Shown: positions 42,159 to 51,680, counted from the stretch's first letter. The stretch: DNA of 64,000 bases from Rossellomorea vietnamensis (GCF_025398035.1 NZ_CP104558.1:310001-374000); one strand, 5' to 3'. Numbers and translations: made by a program. The notes: generated by a model not told the origin, from the sequence alone.

Positions 42159-42971
42159 GTGACTAAAATGATAAAAGTAGCTAAGCTGCCTAAAAGTACT
42201 TACTATCACATCACAAAAAAATTAGACCAACCAGATCCTGATCGCAAATGGAAAAGAAGGATCAATTTCATCTACCATAAACACTTAGGACGCCTTGGGT
42301 ACCGTCGCATTACGGACGTTCTTCAAGCAAAAGGACACGATATAAATAAAAAGAAAGTCCTTCGAATCATGAGAGAATTGGGCCTTAAATGCATTGTGCG
42401 AATGAAAAAATATAAATCCTACAAAGGGAAAGTTGGAAAAGTAGCTCCCAACATCCTAAATCGTAATTTTAGAGCCGATAAACCTAATCAAAAATGGGTG
42501 ACAGACGTAACGGAGTTCAAACTGTTCGGTCAAAAGCTCTATCTGTCCCCCATTCTAGACCTATTTAACGGAGAGATCATTACCTATACGCTCCAATCAA
42601 GGCCGACATTTGACTTGGTCGAGAAGATGTTAGAAAAAGGATTAAAACATGTAAATGAAGGCGATGAGCTCTTAATCCATTCAGATCAAGGGTGGCATTA
42701 TCAAATGGCTCAGTACCGAAGGACACTGAAAAAACATAACATCACCCAAAGTATGTCTCGTAAAGGAAACTGTTACGACAACTCGGTCATGGAGAACTTT
42801 TTTGGGATAATGAAGTCTGAGTTCCTTTACTTAAAGGAATTTGATAGTATCGAGCACTTTAAAGAAGAACTGAAAGAATACATGTATTACTACAATCACC
42901 TGAGAATCAAATCAAGGTTAAAACGAAAAAGTCCGGTAGCTTATCGAGTAAGTACTGAATTAGCTGCTTAG
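42159..42971 (+). CDS. IS3-family transposase OrfB (DDE integrase domain)
   Basis: 270-residue catalytic part. The DD(35)E triad is intact: Asp116 (WVTDVTEF), Asp176 (LLIHSDQGWHYQ) and Glu212 (YDNSVMENFFGIMKSE). HTH_21 (HKHLGRLGYRRITDVLQ) precedes it. Mainly expressed as the OrfAB fusion by frameshifting, although a GTG start at 42159 exists. The stop lies 34 bp before the right end. Resembles the IS150 subgroup. Confidence 0.92.
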   Translation: MTKMIKVAKLPKSTYYHITKKLDQPDPDRKWKRRINFIYHKHLGRLGYRRITDVLQAKGHDINKKKVLRIMRELGLKCIVRMKKYKSYKGKVGKVAPNILNRNFRADKPNQKWVTDVTEFKLFGQKLYLSPILDLFNGEIITYTLQSRPTFDLVEKMLEKGLKHVNEGDELLIHSDQGWHYQMAQYRRTLKKHNITQSMSRKGNCYDNSVMENFFGIMKSEFLYLKEFDSIEHFKEELKEYMYYYNHLRIKSRLKRKSPVAYRVSTELAA

Positions 42972-42979
42972 AAATTTAA

Positions 42980-43005
42980 GTGTCCAACATTATGGGGCCA
43001 GTGCA
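42980..43005 (+). repeat. IS right inverted repeat (IRR)
   Basis: GTGTCCAACATTATGGGGCC-AGTGCA, inverse of the left end with 7 mismatches. Confidence 0.8.
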
Positions 43006-43075
43006 GCGCTGCCCTGTGGGGTCTCAACTTTCCCGCTATTCCCGTCGGAGTCGAGCACCTTCCGCTCCAATCAAC
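43006..43075 (+). repeat. Right half of palindromic dispersed repeat
   Basis: GCGCTGCCCTGTGGGGTCTC, CAACTTTCCCGCTATTCCCG and GAGCACCTTCCGCTCCAATC-AAC are the inverted counterparts of the left half. Joining 41497-41557 to 43011-43075 (counting the GCGCT duplication once) restores a continuous repeat. Confidence 0.75.
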
Positions 43076-43167
43076 TGAATTTTGAAAGTTTTAACACATA
43101 AAGATTAACAGAGAAAGAAAATCATAGTCTTTGTTGGAATCACGACAAAAGTCATTCTTTTAGATAT

Positions 43168-43201
43168 AAAAAAAAGACAGGGAAGATGTTCTTCACCTGT
43201 C
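43168..43201 (-). terminator. Terminator of the 61-aa membrane protein gene
   Basis: Minus-strand GACAGG-T-GAAGA / TCTTC-C-CCTGTC followed by TTTTTTTT, overlapping the stop codon. Confidence 0.85.
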
Positions 43202-43385
43202 AGTGGTTTTGTTGCCCGTTATGGGGTTTTAGTTTGATTTTATAGAACCATTCTTTCAATTTTCCTGCATTTCTTTTTCTCTTAGGCTGGTTCTCCATGA
43301 CCCTGGTCCTTAAAAAGTGGTAAACCAATTCCTCCGCCAGGATGATGAGGATAAAGAAAGAAACAATCACCACGATCCAAGTCAT
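43200..43385 (-). CDS. Small single-span membrane protein (61 aa)
   Basis: 61 residues: one N-terminal helix (WIVVIVSFFILIILAEELVYHFL) followed by a very basic cytoplasmic tail (NQPKRKRNAGKLKEWF). AAAGGGGGAAATTGT precedes the ATG and a terminator lies at the stop. No family is recognised; it is of the type that often modifies a larger membrane partner. Confidence 0.6.
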   Translation of the reverse strand: MTWIVVIVSFFILIILAEELVYHFLRTRVMENQPKRKRNAGKLKEWFYKIKLKPHNGQQNH

Positions 43386-43604
43386 ACAATTTCCCCCTTT
43401 TGCTTCTCAACTATGTTTATGGATATATCTACCACATTATGAAGAGAATGAAACATGATCAGGATCAACAAACCGAATAATGCAGATGATTATAATATGA
43501 TTATGTAAATTGATTCATCTCTTAATGAAAACTCACCTTTTTCTCATTTTATTTTAATGATGGAGGAGCAGAATGAAAGTAGTGATAAAAGGGAGGTTAG
43601 AACC

Positions 43605-43730
43605 ATGTGGATTCGAATTATTCCTATTTTATTTTTCAGCTTTACAGCGTTAACATTAATGACGTATCAAGGCATTGAAATATTCCATGCCTTAAACGAT
43701 TTTATTTTCAACAAAAGTAAATTAAAATAA
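43605..43730 (+). CDS. Hydrophobic microprotein (41 aa) before the two-component system
   Basis: 41 residues: MWIRIIPILFFSFTALTLM membrane segment, then a short polar part ending FNKSKLK. AAAGGGAGG stands nine bases upstream. Another short ORF (from the ATG at 43573, GGAGGAGCAG ahead) overlaps it out of frame, so which one is translated is open. It lies 31 nt before the response regulator and may be in the same operon. Confidence 0.5.
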   Translation: MWIRIIPILFFSFTALTLMTYQGIEIFHALNDFIFNKSKLK

Positions 43731-43761
43731 AGGGTATTAAAGATTTAGAGCAGGTGATTGT

Positions 43762-44439
43762 GTGAAAAGAATCTTGGTCATTGAAGATGAAAAGAATCTC
43801 TCCCGATTCATCGAATTGGAATTGAAATACGAAGGGTACGAAGTCGGCCTGGCCTATGATGGGAGAGATGGCCTGGATCAAGCCCTTAACGAAGAATGGG
43901 ACATCATCCTCCTGGATCTGATGCTTCCCGGCTTAAATGGATTGGAAGTGTGCAGAAGAGTCAGGCAGGTCAAAGCCATCCCCATCCTGATGATTACGGC
44001 AAGGGATAGCGTGATGGACCGGGTATCGGGGCTTGACAGCGGGGCGGATGATTATATCGTCAAACCCTTTGCCATTGAAGAGTTGTTAGCAAGGCTAAGG
44101 GCTGTGTTCAGGCGCGCCGTAAAAGAGGATGCCGCTCAACAGACCTCGTTTCATTTTCGGGATCTCATCGTATACAAGGAGTCCAGGCAAGTTTTTAAGC
44201 TTGAAGATGAAATTGACGTGACCAAACGGGAGTATGACCTTCTACTTGCTTTTTTAGAGAACAAGAATATTGTGCTGACCCGTGAAGTCCTCCTCAATAA
44301 AGTTTGGGGATACGATACGGAAGTGGAAACGAATGTTGTGGACGTATACGTAAGGTACTTAAGGAATAAAATAGATTCCCCAGGCGAAGAAAGTTATATC
44401 CAGACCGTACGTGGGACCGGATATGTGATGAGGACATGA
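43762..44439 (+). CDS. OmpR-family response regulator (ArlR/YkoG-like)
   Basis: 225-residue regulator with a receiver domain (1-115) and a winged-helix DNA-binding domain (about 128-225). The phosphorylation site is Asp52 in LLDLMLPG, with acidic IEDE at 8-10, Thr in MITARD and Lys in IVKPF. The output domain shows VTKREYDLLLAFLENKN and VWGYDTEVETNVVDVYVRYLRNKI. GTG start after GAGCAGGTGATTGT. It overlaps the kinase gene by ATGA. It resembles ArlR of staphylococci and YkoG of B. subtilis; the target genes are unknown. Confidence 0.9.
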   Translation: MKRILVIEDEKNLSRFIELELKYEGYEVGLAYDGRDGLDQALNEEWDIILLDLMLPGLNGLEVCRRVRQVKAIPILMITARDSVMDRVSGLDSGADDYIVKPFAIEELLARLRAVFRRAVKEDAAQQTSFHFRDLIVYKESRQVFKLEDEIDVTKREYDLLLAFLENKNIVLTREVLLNKVWGYDTEVETNVVDVYVRYLRNKIDSPGEESYIQTVRGTGYVMRT

Positions 44440-45845
44440 ATACATTCATCAATCGACTTAAGCCTTCTTCCCTTAAGGTGAAGTGGGCATTTGCAGCCGG
44501 GTCAGCCATATTCCTTGCCTTTTTTTTGTTCAGTTTTTTTCAATATCACGCCATTAATAAATGGATGCTTGATGAAGAAGAAAGTAACTTTGGCCGGGTA
44601 TTGGATGAAATTACTGTCTTCTTTAAACAGAGAGGGAACGATATAAAGCTTCAGGACATATATGATAGCCGGGACCTAATGAAACAAATAGCCGAAAAAG
44701 ACCAGACGATACGGATATTGGATCGTCAAGGGGAACAGGTATTGGAAATCAGGGGAGAAAATGAGTCTGCCTTCTATGTGCCATTTCAACCTGTGAATGA
44801 TAAATCTGTGGAACTCATAGAATCAGAAGGCAAGAAAATGCTCATTGGGCGTTCACCCATCAAATCGACCCGATTTAATGGTTATGTAGAAATCATACAG
44901 CCATTGAACCGGTATGAAAACATCATGAAGAATCTTTTTTGGATGATGACCATCACGGGCATCCTGGCTCTATTGATCAGTGCTGTTATTGGGTATTCGA
45001 TGGCGAAAAGCTTTGTCCGTCCATTGAATAAACTTTCTGAAACAATGAGATCCATCGAAAGAAAAGGATTTCACGAAAGAGTGGAGATTGTAAAGGCCCA
45101 TGATGAAATCAGTGACTTATCCCAAATTTTCAATAAAATGATGAGTCAGATTGAAAAATCGTTTCAACAGCAGCAGCAATTTGTGGAAGATGCTTCACAT
45201 GAATTGAGAACCCCCATTCAGGTACTTGAAGGGCATCTTGCATTATTGAATCGTTGGGGGAAAAAGGATCCGACCATACTGGAGGAGTCTTTACAAGTAT
45301 CCTTAGATGAACTTGAGAGAGTAAAACGCCTTGTAGGGGAATTGCTGGAGCTTTCCAGAGCGGACAGGGAAAAATTCGATTTGGAAAACGCCAGGGCAAA
45401 TGTACAGAAAGTAGTGGATAAAGTGATGAGGGATTTTAGGTTCCTTCATCAGGAATACACTTTTTCTTGTTTTGATGATTTAAACCACGAAGCGTTGGTA
45501 ACCATTATGCCGAGGCACCTGGAGCAGATCATGATCATCCTGTTGGATAATGCCGTGAAATACTCTGATGAGCATTCCACTATTGAAGTGAAGCTAATGG
45601 ACTCTCAGGAAGACATTATCATAGAAGTTAAGGATGAGGGGATCGGTATTCCTGAGGAAGATCTTCCGAAAATCTTTGACCGCTTTTATCGCGTGGATAA
45701 AGCAAGAAGCCGCGAGAAAGGTGGATATGGACTGGGCTTGGCCATCGCTTCGAAGCTGGTCCAAAACTATGACGGTGAGATTATGGCCATTGGAAACCAT
45801 CCTCATGGGACCATCATTCGACTGGCCCTTAAACAAATCCATTGA
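44436..45845 (+). CDS. Sensor histidine kinase (ArlS/YkoH-like)
   Basis: 469-residue kinase: N-terminal helix (about 17-36), extracellular sensor (about 40-165), second helix (FWMMTITGILALLISAVIGY), HAMP domain (SFVRPLNKLSETM), HisKA with phosphorylated His255 in ASHELRTPIQVLEG, and an ATPase domain with N box LDNAVKYSDEHSTIEV, G1 DEGIGIPEEDLPKIFDRFYR and G2 GGYGLGLAIA. The signal is not known. It is a classical partner of the preceding regulator, coupled by a 4-nt overlap. Confidence 0.92.
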   Translation: MNTFINRLKPSSLKVKWAFAAGSAIFLAFFLFSFFQYHAINKWMLDEEESNFGRVLDEITVFFKQRGNDIKLQDIYDSRDLMKQIAEKDQTIRILDRQGEQVLEIRGENESAFYVPFQPVNDKSVELIESEGKKMLIGRSPIKSTRFNGYVEIIQPLNRYENIMKNLFWMMTITGILALLISAVIGYSMAKSFVRPLNKLSETMRSIERKGFHERVEIVKAHDEISDLSQIFNKMMSQIEKSFQQQQQFVEDASHELRTPIQVLEGHLALLNRWGKKDPTILEESLQVSLDELERVKRLVGELLELSRADREKFDLENARANVQKVVDKVMRDFRFLHQEYTFSCFDDLNHEALVTIMPRHLEQIMIILLDNAVKYSDEHSTIEVKLMDSQEDIIIEVKDEGIGIPEEDLPKIFDRFYRVDKARSREKGGYGLGLAIASKLVQNYDGEIMAIGNHPHGTIIRLALKQIH

Positions 45846-45851
45846 ATTTAC

Positions 45852-45886
45852 AGACGTCTCAATATTTTTCTGAGACGTCTATTTCT
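45852..45886. terminator. Bidirectional hairpin between kinase and Hsp20 genes
   Basis: AGACGTCTCA / TGAGACGTCT with loop ATATTTTTC, then ATTTCTG. The reverse strand ends in TGTAAATTC. Overlaps the hsp20-like stop. Confidence 0.7.
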
Positions 45887-46371
45887 GTGTACTGCATGTC
45901 AATGCTTTTAGGGATTTTCAGTTCCAGGATTCCGTCTTTGTATTGAGCAACAGCGCCTTTTTTCTTTACCAGACAAGGGAGGGTGATCACTTGTCTTTCG
46001 TCGCAGCCGGGTATATTTTCTATGATTGCCTGATTTGACGTGTGAAAAATCTTGAGGTGCTTCATCCATTCCTCATTCGGTACTTGGAAACGGATATAGA
46101 TATCTTCAAAGGTTTCGAACACATTGGTAGGGATCGCTGAATTGGACCTGGGTGCTTCCTCGCGTTGTGTTTGCTGCCCCTGGTTGCCCATCGGATTCAT
46201 AAAGGATTGTGCCCCATTCATCATATCATTCGGATTCATCATGCTGTCCCACCCGCCAGGGAACATCTTCTTCATCATACCTTGAATATAGTTATCCATA
46301 TCTTTGGGGTTCATTTGATTCATTTGATCTTTCATGTTTTTATTGAAAGGGAATAAACTCCATGGGAACAT
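45859..46371 (-). CDS. Hsp20/alpha-crystallin-like protein (possible spore-coat type)
   Basis: 170-residue protein. The N-terminal 75 residues are Met-, Asn- and Gln-rich (MNQMNPKDMDNYIQGMMKKMF), like disordered arms of coat-associated small heat-shock proteins. The C-terminal 90 residues form an alpha-crystallin domain (FETFEDIYIRFQVP, ILELKIPKS). Spore-coat Hsp20 relatives (CotM, CotP, GerT) look similar, so a coat role is possible but inferred. ATG 46371 follows GAGGTGG. Confidence 0.75.
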   Translation of the reverse strand: MFPWSLFPFNKNMKDQMNQMNPKDMDNYIQGMMKKMFPGGWDSMMNPNDMMNGAQSFMNPMGNQGQQTQREEAPRSNSAIPTNVFETFEDIYIRFQVPNEEWMKHLKIFHTSNQAIIENIPGCDERQVITLPCLVKKKGAVAQYKDGILELKIPKSIDMQYTEIDVSEKY

Positions 46372-46922
46372 GTGAACCACCTCACTTTAAACATAATAAA
46401 TAGCCCCTTTGTTTCCTTCTGGTTCTATCCTATGCATTGGATGGGCGATGAGTTCATTTCAGGAATTGCAAGAGGAAGGTTAGAATGAAAAATCTTTATC
46501 TATGACTCTGTTAACATAGACTTAACAAAAAATCGTGGAAAATAACAAAAAATATTTGGTTTTTTTAGGTAACAGTAGTAAGATGGTTTATGAAAAAAGT
46601 ACCCTGTCATAGGGATACAAGAAGGTGAAAGAGAAAGCGCTTAATAAAATATTATTTCAGAATAGTCGTTATACAGAAAGGTTTTCAAGTATTTTATTAT
46701 GGGAATATAAGTAATATCCCCATAAGAAGTACGGAAAACAAAATTTTAAGAAATTTGTTATAAAGACTTTATCTTACTACTGCACAGTGATAAAATGTCC
46801 TTGTAAGCGTTTTTATGTATTAAAAATTACTATTCTTGCATAATGAATACCGTTGATTGAATTGTAAGAATACATGATACCCAAATTATACTAACTGGCA
46901 AAATAGTTGGAGGTTTTTCACA
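46372..46922. other. Upstream region of odhA
   Basis: 550-bp AT-rich spacer without ORFs that carry ribosome sites. It contains a catabolite-response-like element at 46801-46815 and a weaker one at 46631-46645. Promoter elements are not certain. Confidence 0.5.
46801..46815 (+). promoter_or_regulatory. Candidate cre site (CcpA) upstream of odhAB
   Basis: TTGTAAGCGTTTTTA fits WTGNAANCGNWNNCW at all but one position. It lies 107 bp before the odhA start, consistent with glucose repression of the TCA cycle. Confidence 0.5.
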
Positions 46923-49769
46923 ATGAAAAAGCAATCTGCAAAAGGGGAACCGTGGCAATCGTTTTACGGACCAAACCTTGGTTATGTAATGGAGGTTTAT
47001 GAACAATTCCTTGAAGATCCAACGGAAGTGGATCCTGAACTGAAGGAATTATTCGAACAATGGGGGCCTCCCACCGTTGAAGACGTAAAGGTGATCGCGA
47101 GCGCACAGCACGGTGATTCATCGTTTACACTACCTGAACAGCCTACTGCCTTGAGTAAAATGGTGGCTGCGGTTAAATTAGCAGATAATATTCGTACATA
47201 TGGTCACTTAGCTGCGGATATTAATCCCCTGAATGACCGGAATAAGGATACAAGAAGAATTGAACTTTCTGAGTTTAATCTAACAGAAGAAGATTTAAAA
47301 CAGATACCTGTCGATTTCCTATGTCCGAATGCACCTTCTCATATTAAAGACGGTCTTCAGGCGATTCAGCACTTAAGACAGGTTTACACAAATAAGCTGG
47401 CATTCGAATATGCTCATGTTCATGAGCTTGAAGAGAAAAATTGGTTAAGGGAAAAGATCGAGTCTGAATCCTATTTCACCCCGCTTTCTAAAGAGAAGAA
47501 AATGGCGTTATTGAAACGTCTTGCCCAAGTGGACGGATTTGAAAAATATGTTCATCGTACCTTTGTTGGTCAAAAGCGCTTCTCAATTGAAGGTTTGGAC
47601 ACGATGGTTCCATTACTGGACGAGATGGTTCGTTATTCCGTTGAATCAGGTGCTAAGACCGTCAATATCGGAATGGCTCATCGAGGACGCCTGAATGTCC
47701 TGGCACATGTCATCGGTAAACCATACGAAATGATTTTTGCAGAATTCCAACACGCTCCGAGTAAGGACTTGATTCCTTCTGAAGGATCGATCGGCATCAC
47801 ATTTGGATGGACGGGAGACGTTAAGTACCATTTGGGGGCAGACCGTGAGATCTCTCCTCAGCAGTCACCGACAGCCCGTGCACGGGTGACGCTTGCCAAC
47901 AACCCGAGTCACTTGGAAGTTGTCAGCCCGATCGTTGCAGGCTACACACGTGCAGCGCAGGAAGTCCGTGAAGATAAAGGTTACCCTGAGCAGTCCCCTG
48001 AAGCATCATATGCCGTCATGATACATGGAGATGCTGCCTTCCCGGGTCAGGGTGTCGTAGCCGAAACGTTAAATATGAGTCAACTGCGCGGATACAATAC
48101 AGGGGGATCCATTCATCTGATCGCCAACAACATGATAGGATTCACGACTGAAAGCCGTGATTCACGTTCAACTAAGTATGCATCAGATACGGCCAAGGGC
48201 TTTGAAGTGCCGATTGTGCATGTCAATGCGGATGATCCCGAAGCATGTCTTGCTGCAGCAGTCCTTGCCTATGAATATCGTAAAACATTCGGTAAAGACT
48301 TTGTCATTGATTTAATTGGCTACAGACGTTTTGGTCATAATGAAATGGACGAACCGATGGTAACGAATCCATTGATGTACTCAGTCATTCAGAATCATCC
48401 GAATGTTAAGAAGATGTACGCTGACAAGCTCATCTCAGAAGGTATCGTAACATCTGCAGATGTAGAAAAGATGGATTCCGAAATCGAGGAAGAATTAAAA
48501 GCAGCCTATAATAAAGTACCGGCTAAAGACGATGATCCAGATACGGTTCTTGCTCCACCTGAAGACGTGGCGAATGGACTTCCTGAAATCAATACAAGCG
48601 TCGATTTCGATAAGCTGGAAGGGTTAAACAGCGAACTGCTTCAATGGCCAGAAGGCTTCAATGTGTTCAAGAAATTAGATCGCATCCTGAAAAGACGCAG
48701 CCAGGTATTCGAAGGAAAAGGGAAAATTGATTGGGCGCATGCCGAGACATTGGCTTTTGCTTCCATCCTTAAAGATGGAACGCCAATCCGTCTGACCGGA
48801 CAGGACTCTGAAAGGGGAACATTTGCTCAACGTCACCTGGTACTCCATGATGAGAAGTCAGGTGAAGAATATATTCCATTACACAATCTGAAAGAAAGCC
48901 ATGCGTCATTCGTCGTCCATAACAGTCCTCTAACCGAAACAGCCGTAGTTGGTTACGAGTATGGATACAATGTTTTTGCACCTGAAACCCTTGTTCTATG
49001 GGAAGCTCAATTCGGTGATTTCTCGAATATGGCACAAGTGATGTTTGATCAGTTCATCTCAGCAGGTCGCGCGAAATGGGGTCAAAAAACAGGTCTTGTC
49101 ATGCTTCTGCCACATGGTTATGAAGGACAGGGTCCTGAACACTCCAGCGCCCGTCTGGAGCGCTTCTTACAGCTTGGCGGGGAATATAACTGGACAGTCG
49201 CCAACTGTTCAACAGCGGGTCAATACTTCCATATCCTAAGACGTCAAGCCGCTATCTTACAAAAAGAAGAAGTAAGGCCGCTTGTCATCATGACTCCAAA
49301 AAGCCTGCTGAGAAATCAGTTTGCAGCTGTCACGGCAGAAGAATTAGCCAATGGGGAATTTCATTCAGTCCTCGAGCAAAAGGGTCTTGGGGAAAGCCCG
49401 GATGCTGTAGAAAGAGTTGTGTTATGCAGCGGCAAGATTGCGATTGATGTAGAAGAGAAGCTTCAGGATCTCGATGATAAAGACTGGTTGCACGTTCTAA
49501 GGGTGGAAGAAATCTATCCTTTCCCTAAAGGGGATATTACAACCATCTTAGAAAGGTATCCAAACCTTAAAGAATTGGTCTGGATCCAGGAGGAACCTAA
49601 GAATATGGGAGCATGGACATTTGCGGAACCAAGACTCCGTGACATTGCCCCTCAGGGTGTCGATGTGCATTATATCGGGCGTCGCAGACGTTCCAGCCCA
49701 TCCGAAGGCGAACCAACTGTACACAAAAAAGAACAATCAAGGATCATAAACGAAGCGTTAACCCGATAA
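46923..49769 (+). CDS. odhA: 2-oxoglutarate dehydrogenase E1 component OdhA
   Basis: 948-residue thiamine-diphosphate-dependent subunit that decarboxylates 2-oxoglutarate in the TCA cycle and transfers the succinyl group to the lipoyl arm of OdhB. The N-terminal [18 protein letters not shown] is the usual start. ThDP-binding is seen in [28 protein letters not shown], and active-site [11 protein letters not shown] and GHNEMDEP follow. Length is typical of Bacillus OdhA (about 940). TTGGAGG precedes the ATG. First gene of odhAB. Confidence 0.97.
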   Translation: MKKQSAKGEPWQSFYGPNLGYVMEVYEQFLEDPTEVDPELKELFEQWGPPTVEDVKVIASAQHGDSSFTLPEQPTALSKMVAAVKLADNIRTYGHLAADINPLNDRNKDTRRIELSEFNLTEEDLKQIPVDFLCPNAPSHIKDGLQAIQHLRQVYTNKLAFEYAHVHELEEKNWLREKIESESYFTPLSKEKKMALLKRLAQVDGFEKYVHRTFVGQKRFSIEGLDTMVPLLDEMVRYSVESGAKTVNIGMAHRGRLNVLAHVIGKPYEMIFAEFQHAPSKDLIPSEGSIGITFGWTGDVKYHLGADREISPQQSPTARARVTLANNPSHLEVVSPIVAGYTRAAQEVREDKGYPEQSPEASYAVMIHGDAAFPGQGVVAETLNMSQLRGYNTGGSIHLIANNMIGFTTESRDSRSTKYASDTAKGFEVPIVHVNADDPEACLAAAVLAYEYRKTFGKDFVIDLIGYRRFGHNEMDEPMVTNPLMYSVIQNHPNVKKMYADKLISEGIVTSADVEKMDSEIEEELKAAYNKVPAKDDDPDTVLAPPEDVANGLPEINTSVDFDKLEGLNSELLQWPEGFNVFKKLDRILKRRSQVFEGKGKIDWAHAETLAFASILKDGTPIRLTGQDSERGTFAQRHLVLHDEKSGEEYIPLHNLKESHASFVVHNSPLTETAVVGYEYGYNVFAPETLVLWEAQFGDFSNMAQVMFDQFISAGRAKWGQKTGLVMLLPHGYEGQGPEHSSARLERFLQLGGEYNWTVANCSTAGQYFHILRRQAAILQKEEVRPLVIMTPKSLLRNQFAAVTAEELANGEFHSVLEQKGLGESPDAVERVVLCSGKIAIDVEEKLQDLDDKDWLHVLRVEEIYPFPKGDITTILERYPNLKELVWIQEEPKNMGAWTFAEPRLRDIAPQGVDVHYIGRRRRSSPSEGEPTVHKKEQSRIINEALTR

Positions 49770-49788
49770 GAAAGAGGAGGACATCACA

Positions 49789-51021
49789 GTGGCAGAAATT
49801 AAAGTTCCAGAATTAGCAGAATCAATAACAGAAGGTACGATTGCACAATGGCTGAAGCAGCCAGGGGATTATGTTGAAAAAGGCGAATATATCGTCGAGC
49901 TTGAAACCGATAAAGTAAACGTGGAAGTCATTTCAGAAGAAGCCGGTACAATCCAGGAGCTTAAAGCTGATGAAGGCGATACGGTTGAAGTTGGACAAGT
50001 GATTGCCATTGTAGGTGCAGGCGGAGAAGCCAATGCCACTCCTGAAGCAAAGGAAGAAGCTCCCAAGAAGGAAGAGAAGACGGAAGAAGCACCTGTTGAA
50101 GAAACACCAGTCAAAGACGAGAAAAAGAATCGTCCGATCGCTTCTCCGGCAGCACGCAAGTTAGCTCGTGAGAAAGGCATCGATCTGTCCGATGTTCCAA
50201 CAGATCCACTTGGACGTGTTCGTAAACAGGACATAGAAGCCTATAGCAATAAACCGGCAGAAGCTCCTTCTAAGCCTTCTGCACAGGAGAAGAAGGCTCC
50301 AGCTAAGAAAGATGATGGAAAGCCAGTGGTACGTGAGAAAATGTCCCGCCGACGTCAAACCATCGCGAAACGATTAGTCGAGGTTCAGCAGACAGCTGCC
50401 ATGCTGACGACATTCAATGAAATTGATATGAGTAAAGTCATGGAGTTACGGAAACGCAAGAAGGACAAATTCTTTGATGACCATGATGTAAGACTTGGTT
50501 TCATGAGTTTCTTTACAAAAGCAGTGGTAGCGGCACTTAAGAAATTCCCTTATGTAAACGCAGAAATCGATGGGGATGAAATCGTCCTTAAGAAGTTCTA
50601 CGATGTCGGCGTAGCCGTATCCACGGATGATGGATTGGTTGTACCTGTCGTACGCGACTGTGAACGAAAGAATTTTGCAGAAATTGAAGGGGAAATCATG
50701 GAACTGGCTACCAAGGCCAGAAACAATAAGTTATCCCTTGGAGACCTGCAAGGTGGGTCATTCACCATTACAAATGGTGGGGTATTCGGCTCATTACTTT
50801 CCACTCCGATCTTAAATGGACCACAGGTTGGAATTCTGGGAATGCATAAAATCCAACTTCGTCCTGTAGCCATTGATAAGGACACAATGGAGAATCGTCC
50901 GATGATGTACATTGCTTTATCATATGATCATAGAATCATTGATGGAAAAGAAGCGGTTGGATTCCTGGCAATGGTTAAAGACTTACTTGAAAACCCTGAA
51001 GATTTACTTCTTGAAGGGTAA
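49789..51021 (+). CDS. odhB: 2-oxoglutarate dehydrogenase E2 (dihydrolipoyl succinyltransferase) OdhB
   Basis: 410-residue core of the complex. Domain order: lipoyl domain (1-78) with modified Lys42 in [11 protein letters not shown]; an Ala/Glu/Lys/Pro-rich linker; a peripheral E3-binding domain (about 112-147: [19 protein letters not shown]); another linker; and a catalytic acyltransferase domain (about 180-410) with [11 protein letters not shown] carrying the His. GTG start, GAGGAGG before it, 19 nt after odhA. E3 (Lpd) must come from elsewhere. A strong terminator follows. Confidence 0.97.
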   Translation: MAEIKVPELAESITEGTIAQWLKQPGDYVEKGEYIVELETDKVNVEVISEEAGTIQELKADEGDTVEVGQVIAIVGAGGEANATPEAKEEAPKKEEKTEEAPVEETPVKDEKKNRPIASPAARKLAREKGIDLSDVPTDPLGRVRKQDIEAYSNKPAEAPSKPSAQEKKAPAKKDDGKPVVREKMSRRRQTIAKRLVEVQQTAAMLTTFNEIDMSKVMELRKRKKDKFFDDHDVRLGFMSFFTKAVVAALKKFPYVNAEIDGDEIVLKKFYDVGVAVSTDDGLVVPVVRDCERKNFAEIEGEIMELATKARNNKLSLGDLQGGSFTITNGGVFGSLLSTPILNGPQVGILGMHKIQLRPVAIDKDTMENRPMMYIALSYDHRIIDGKEAVGFLAMVKDLLENPEDLLLEG

Positions 51022-51056
51022 ACCACTCTGATTGAATAGTGATAGATGAATGTTTG

Positions 51057-51102
51057 GCTGATTCATATGACCCCTGGTGGTATATGAATCAGCTTTTTTT
51101 TT
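51057..51102 (+). terminator. Terminator of odhAB
   Basis: GCTGATTCATAT / ATATGAATCAGC, a perfect 12-bp stem, then nine T. Confidence 0.93.
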
Positions 51103-51195
51103 CACATATTTTAACCAAGCGCATAAAATGTGGTTAAATAAAATAAAGTTTCCGTAAGGAAAATTGTGGACAACAACCGGAGAGGGTGGGGGGAA

Positions 51196-51333
51196 ATGAA
51201 CGCTTATCACTCAAAAAAAGTGCTTCAGTATTCTTATTTATTTCATAAGATCGGACTTCTGGATCATGATCAATTTAAGCAAATAGAGGAATACCATGGA
51301 ATAAAAGTCATGAAAAAAGACAGACTCAAATGA
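51196..51333 (+). CDS. Microprotein (45 aa), unknown
   Basis: 45 residues beginning MNAYHSKKVLQYSYLFHKIG with a basic end. GAGGGTGGGGGG runs up to the ATG. It has neither signal nor membrane segment, and it overlaps a terminator of the convergent sda-like gene at its end. Family unknown; it is listed because its ribosome site is strong. Confidence 0.45.
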   Translation: MNAYHSKKVLQYSYLFHKIGLLDHDQFKQIEEYHGIKVMKKDRLK

Positions 51334-51349
51334 ACGTGAGTCTGTCATC
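51316..51349 (-). terminator. Terminator of the sda-like gene
   Basis: Minus strand: GACAGACTCA / TGAGTCTGTC with an 8-nt loop, then TTTTTT. Confidence 0.8.
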
Positions 51350-51402
51350 AATATCTCAGGGGGTGAGATTAATTGTTTTTAATTTTTTGTTTATTTACAA
51401 CG

Positions 51403-51537
51403 TCAAGATTTCCTAAAAGGTTTCAATCCACGGTTACGAATTTCTTTCTTAAGAAGCGATATCCAGTCTTGATCATTCCCTTGTTTCTCAGCATCACGAT
51501 AAGCTGCCACCAACTGTTCATTACTTAAGATTTTCAT
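51403..51537 (-). CDS. sda: Sda-like sporulation histidine kinase inhibitor
   Basis: 44-residue protein MKILSNEQLVAAYRDAEKQG.. with WISLLKKEIRNRGL near the end. It fits the Sda pattern of a helical hairpin (LSxExLxxxYxxA..DFIxLIxxEIxxR). Sda binds the dimerisation domain of KinA and delays sporulation during replication stress. It is at the edge of family similarity, and its location next to odhAB differs from B. subtilis, so it may be a paralogue. GGGAGGTTGGTC precedes the ATG. A terminator follows. Confidence 0.65.
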   Translation of the reverse strand: MKILSNEQLVAAYRDAEKQGNDQDWISLLKKEIRNRGLKPFRKS

Positions 51538-51680
51538 GACCAACCTCCCAGGAAATGTATAAAATATAGAATTTTCTATATTTTCTATTTATTCTACAGA
51601 GAAAACATCCATTTGAAAAGTGTTTTTTCATAAATTCCTTCTAAAGTTGTATTTTTAGTTGTTTTGTTGAATTTGGTTTA

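Larger units (their letters stand above)
41558..43005 (+). mobile_element. IS3-family (IS150-like) insertion sequence, 1448 bp
   Basis: Ends TGAGTTGCACCCC..TGTTGGACAC (left) and GTGTCCAACA..GGGGCCAGTGCA (right) form imperfect 26-bp inverted repeats (19 of 26 match), both beginning TG. A 5-bp direct duplication GCGCT (41553-41557 and 43006-43010) flanks it. It contains orfA and orfB in -1 phase with an A6G slippery site. Both ORFs and the catalytic triad are intact, so the element looks recently active. Confidence 0.88.

Noticed and set aside
42159-42971. OrfB as an independently translated gene
   Set aside because: The A6G slippery site and open -1 frame indicate OrfAB frameshifting as the main route. 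The GTG start is kept only for coordinates.
47646-50912. Several minus-strand ORFs inside odhA and odhB
   Set aside because: All lie within strongly supported genes without ribosome sites.
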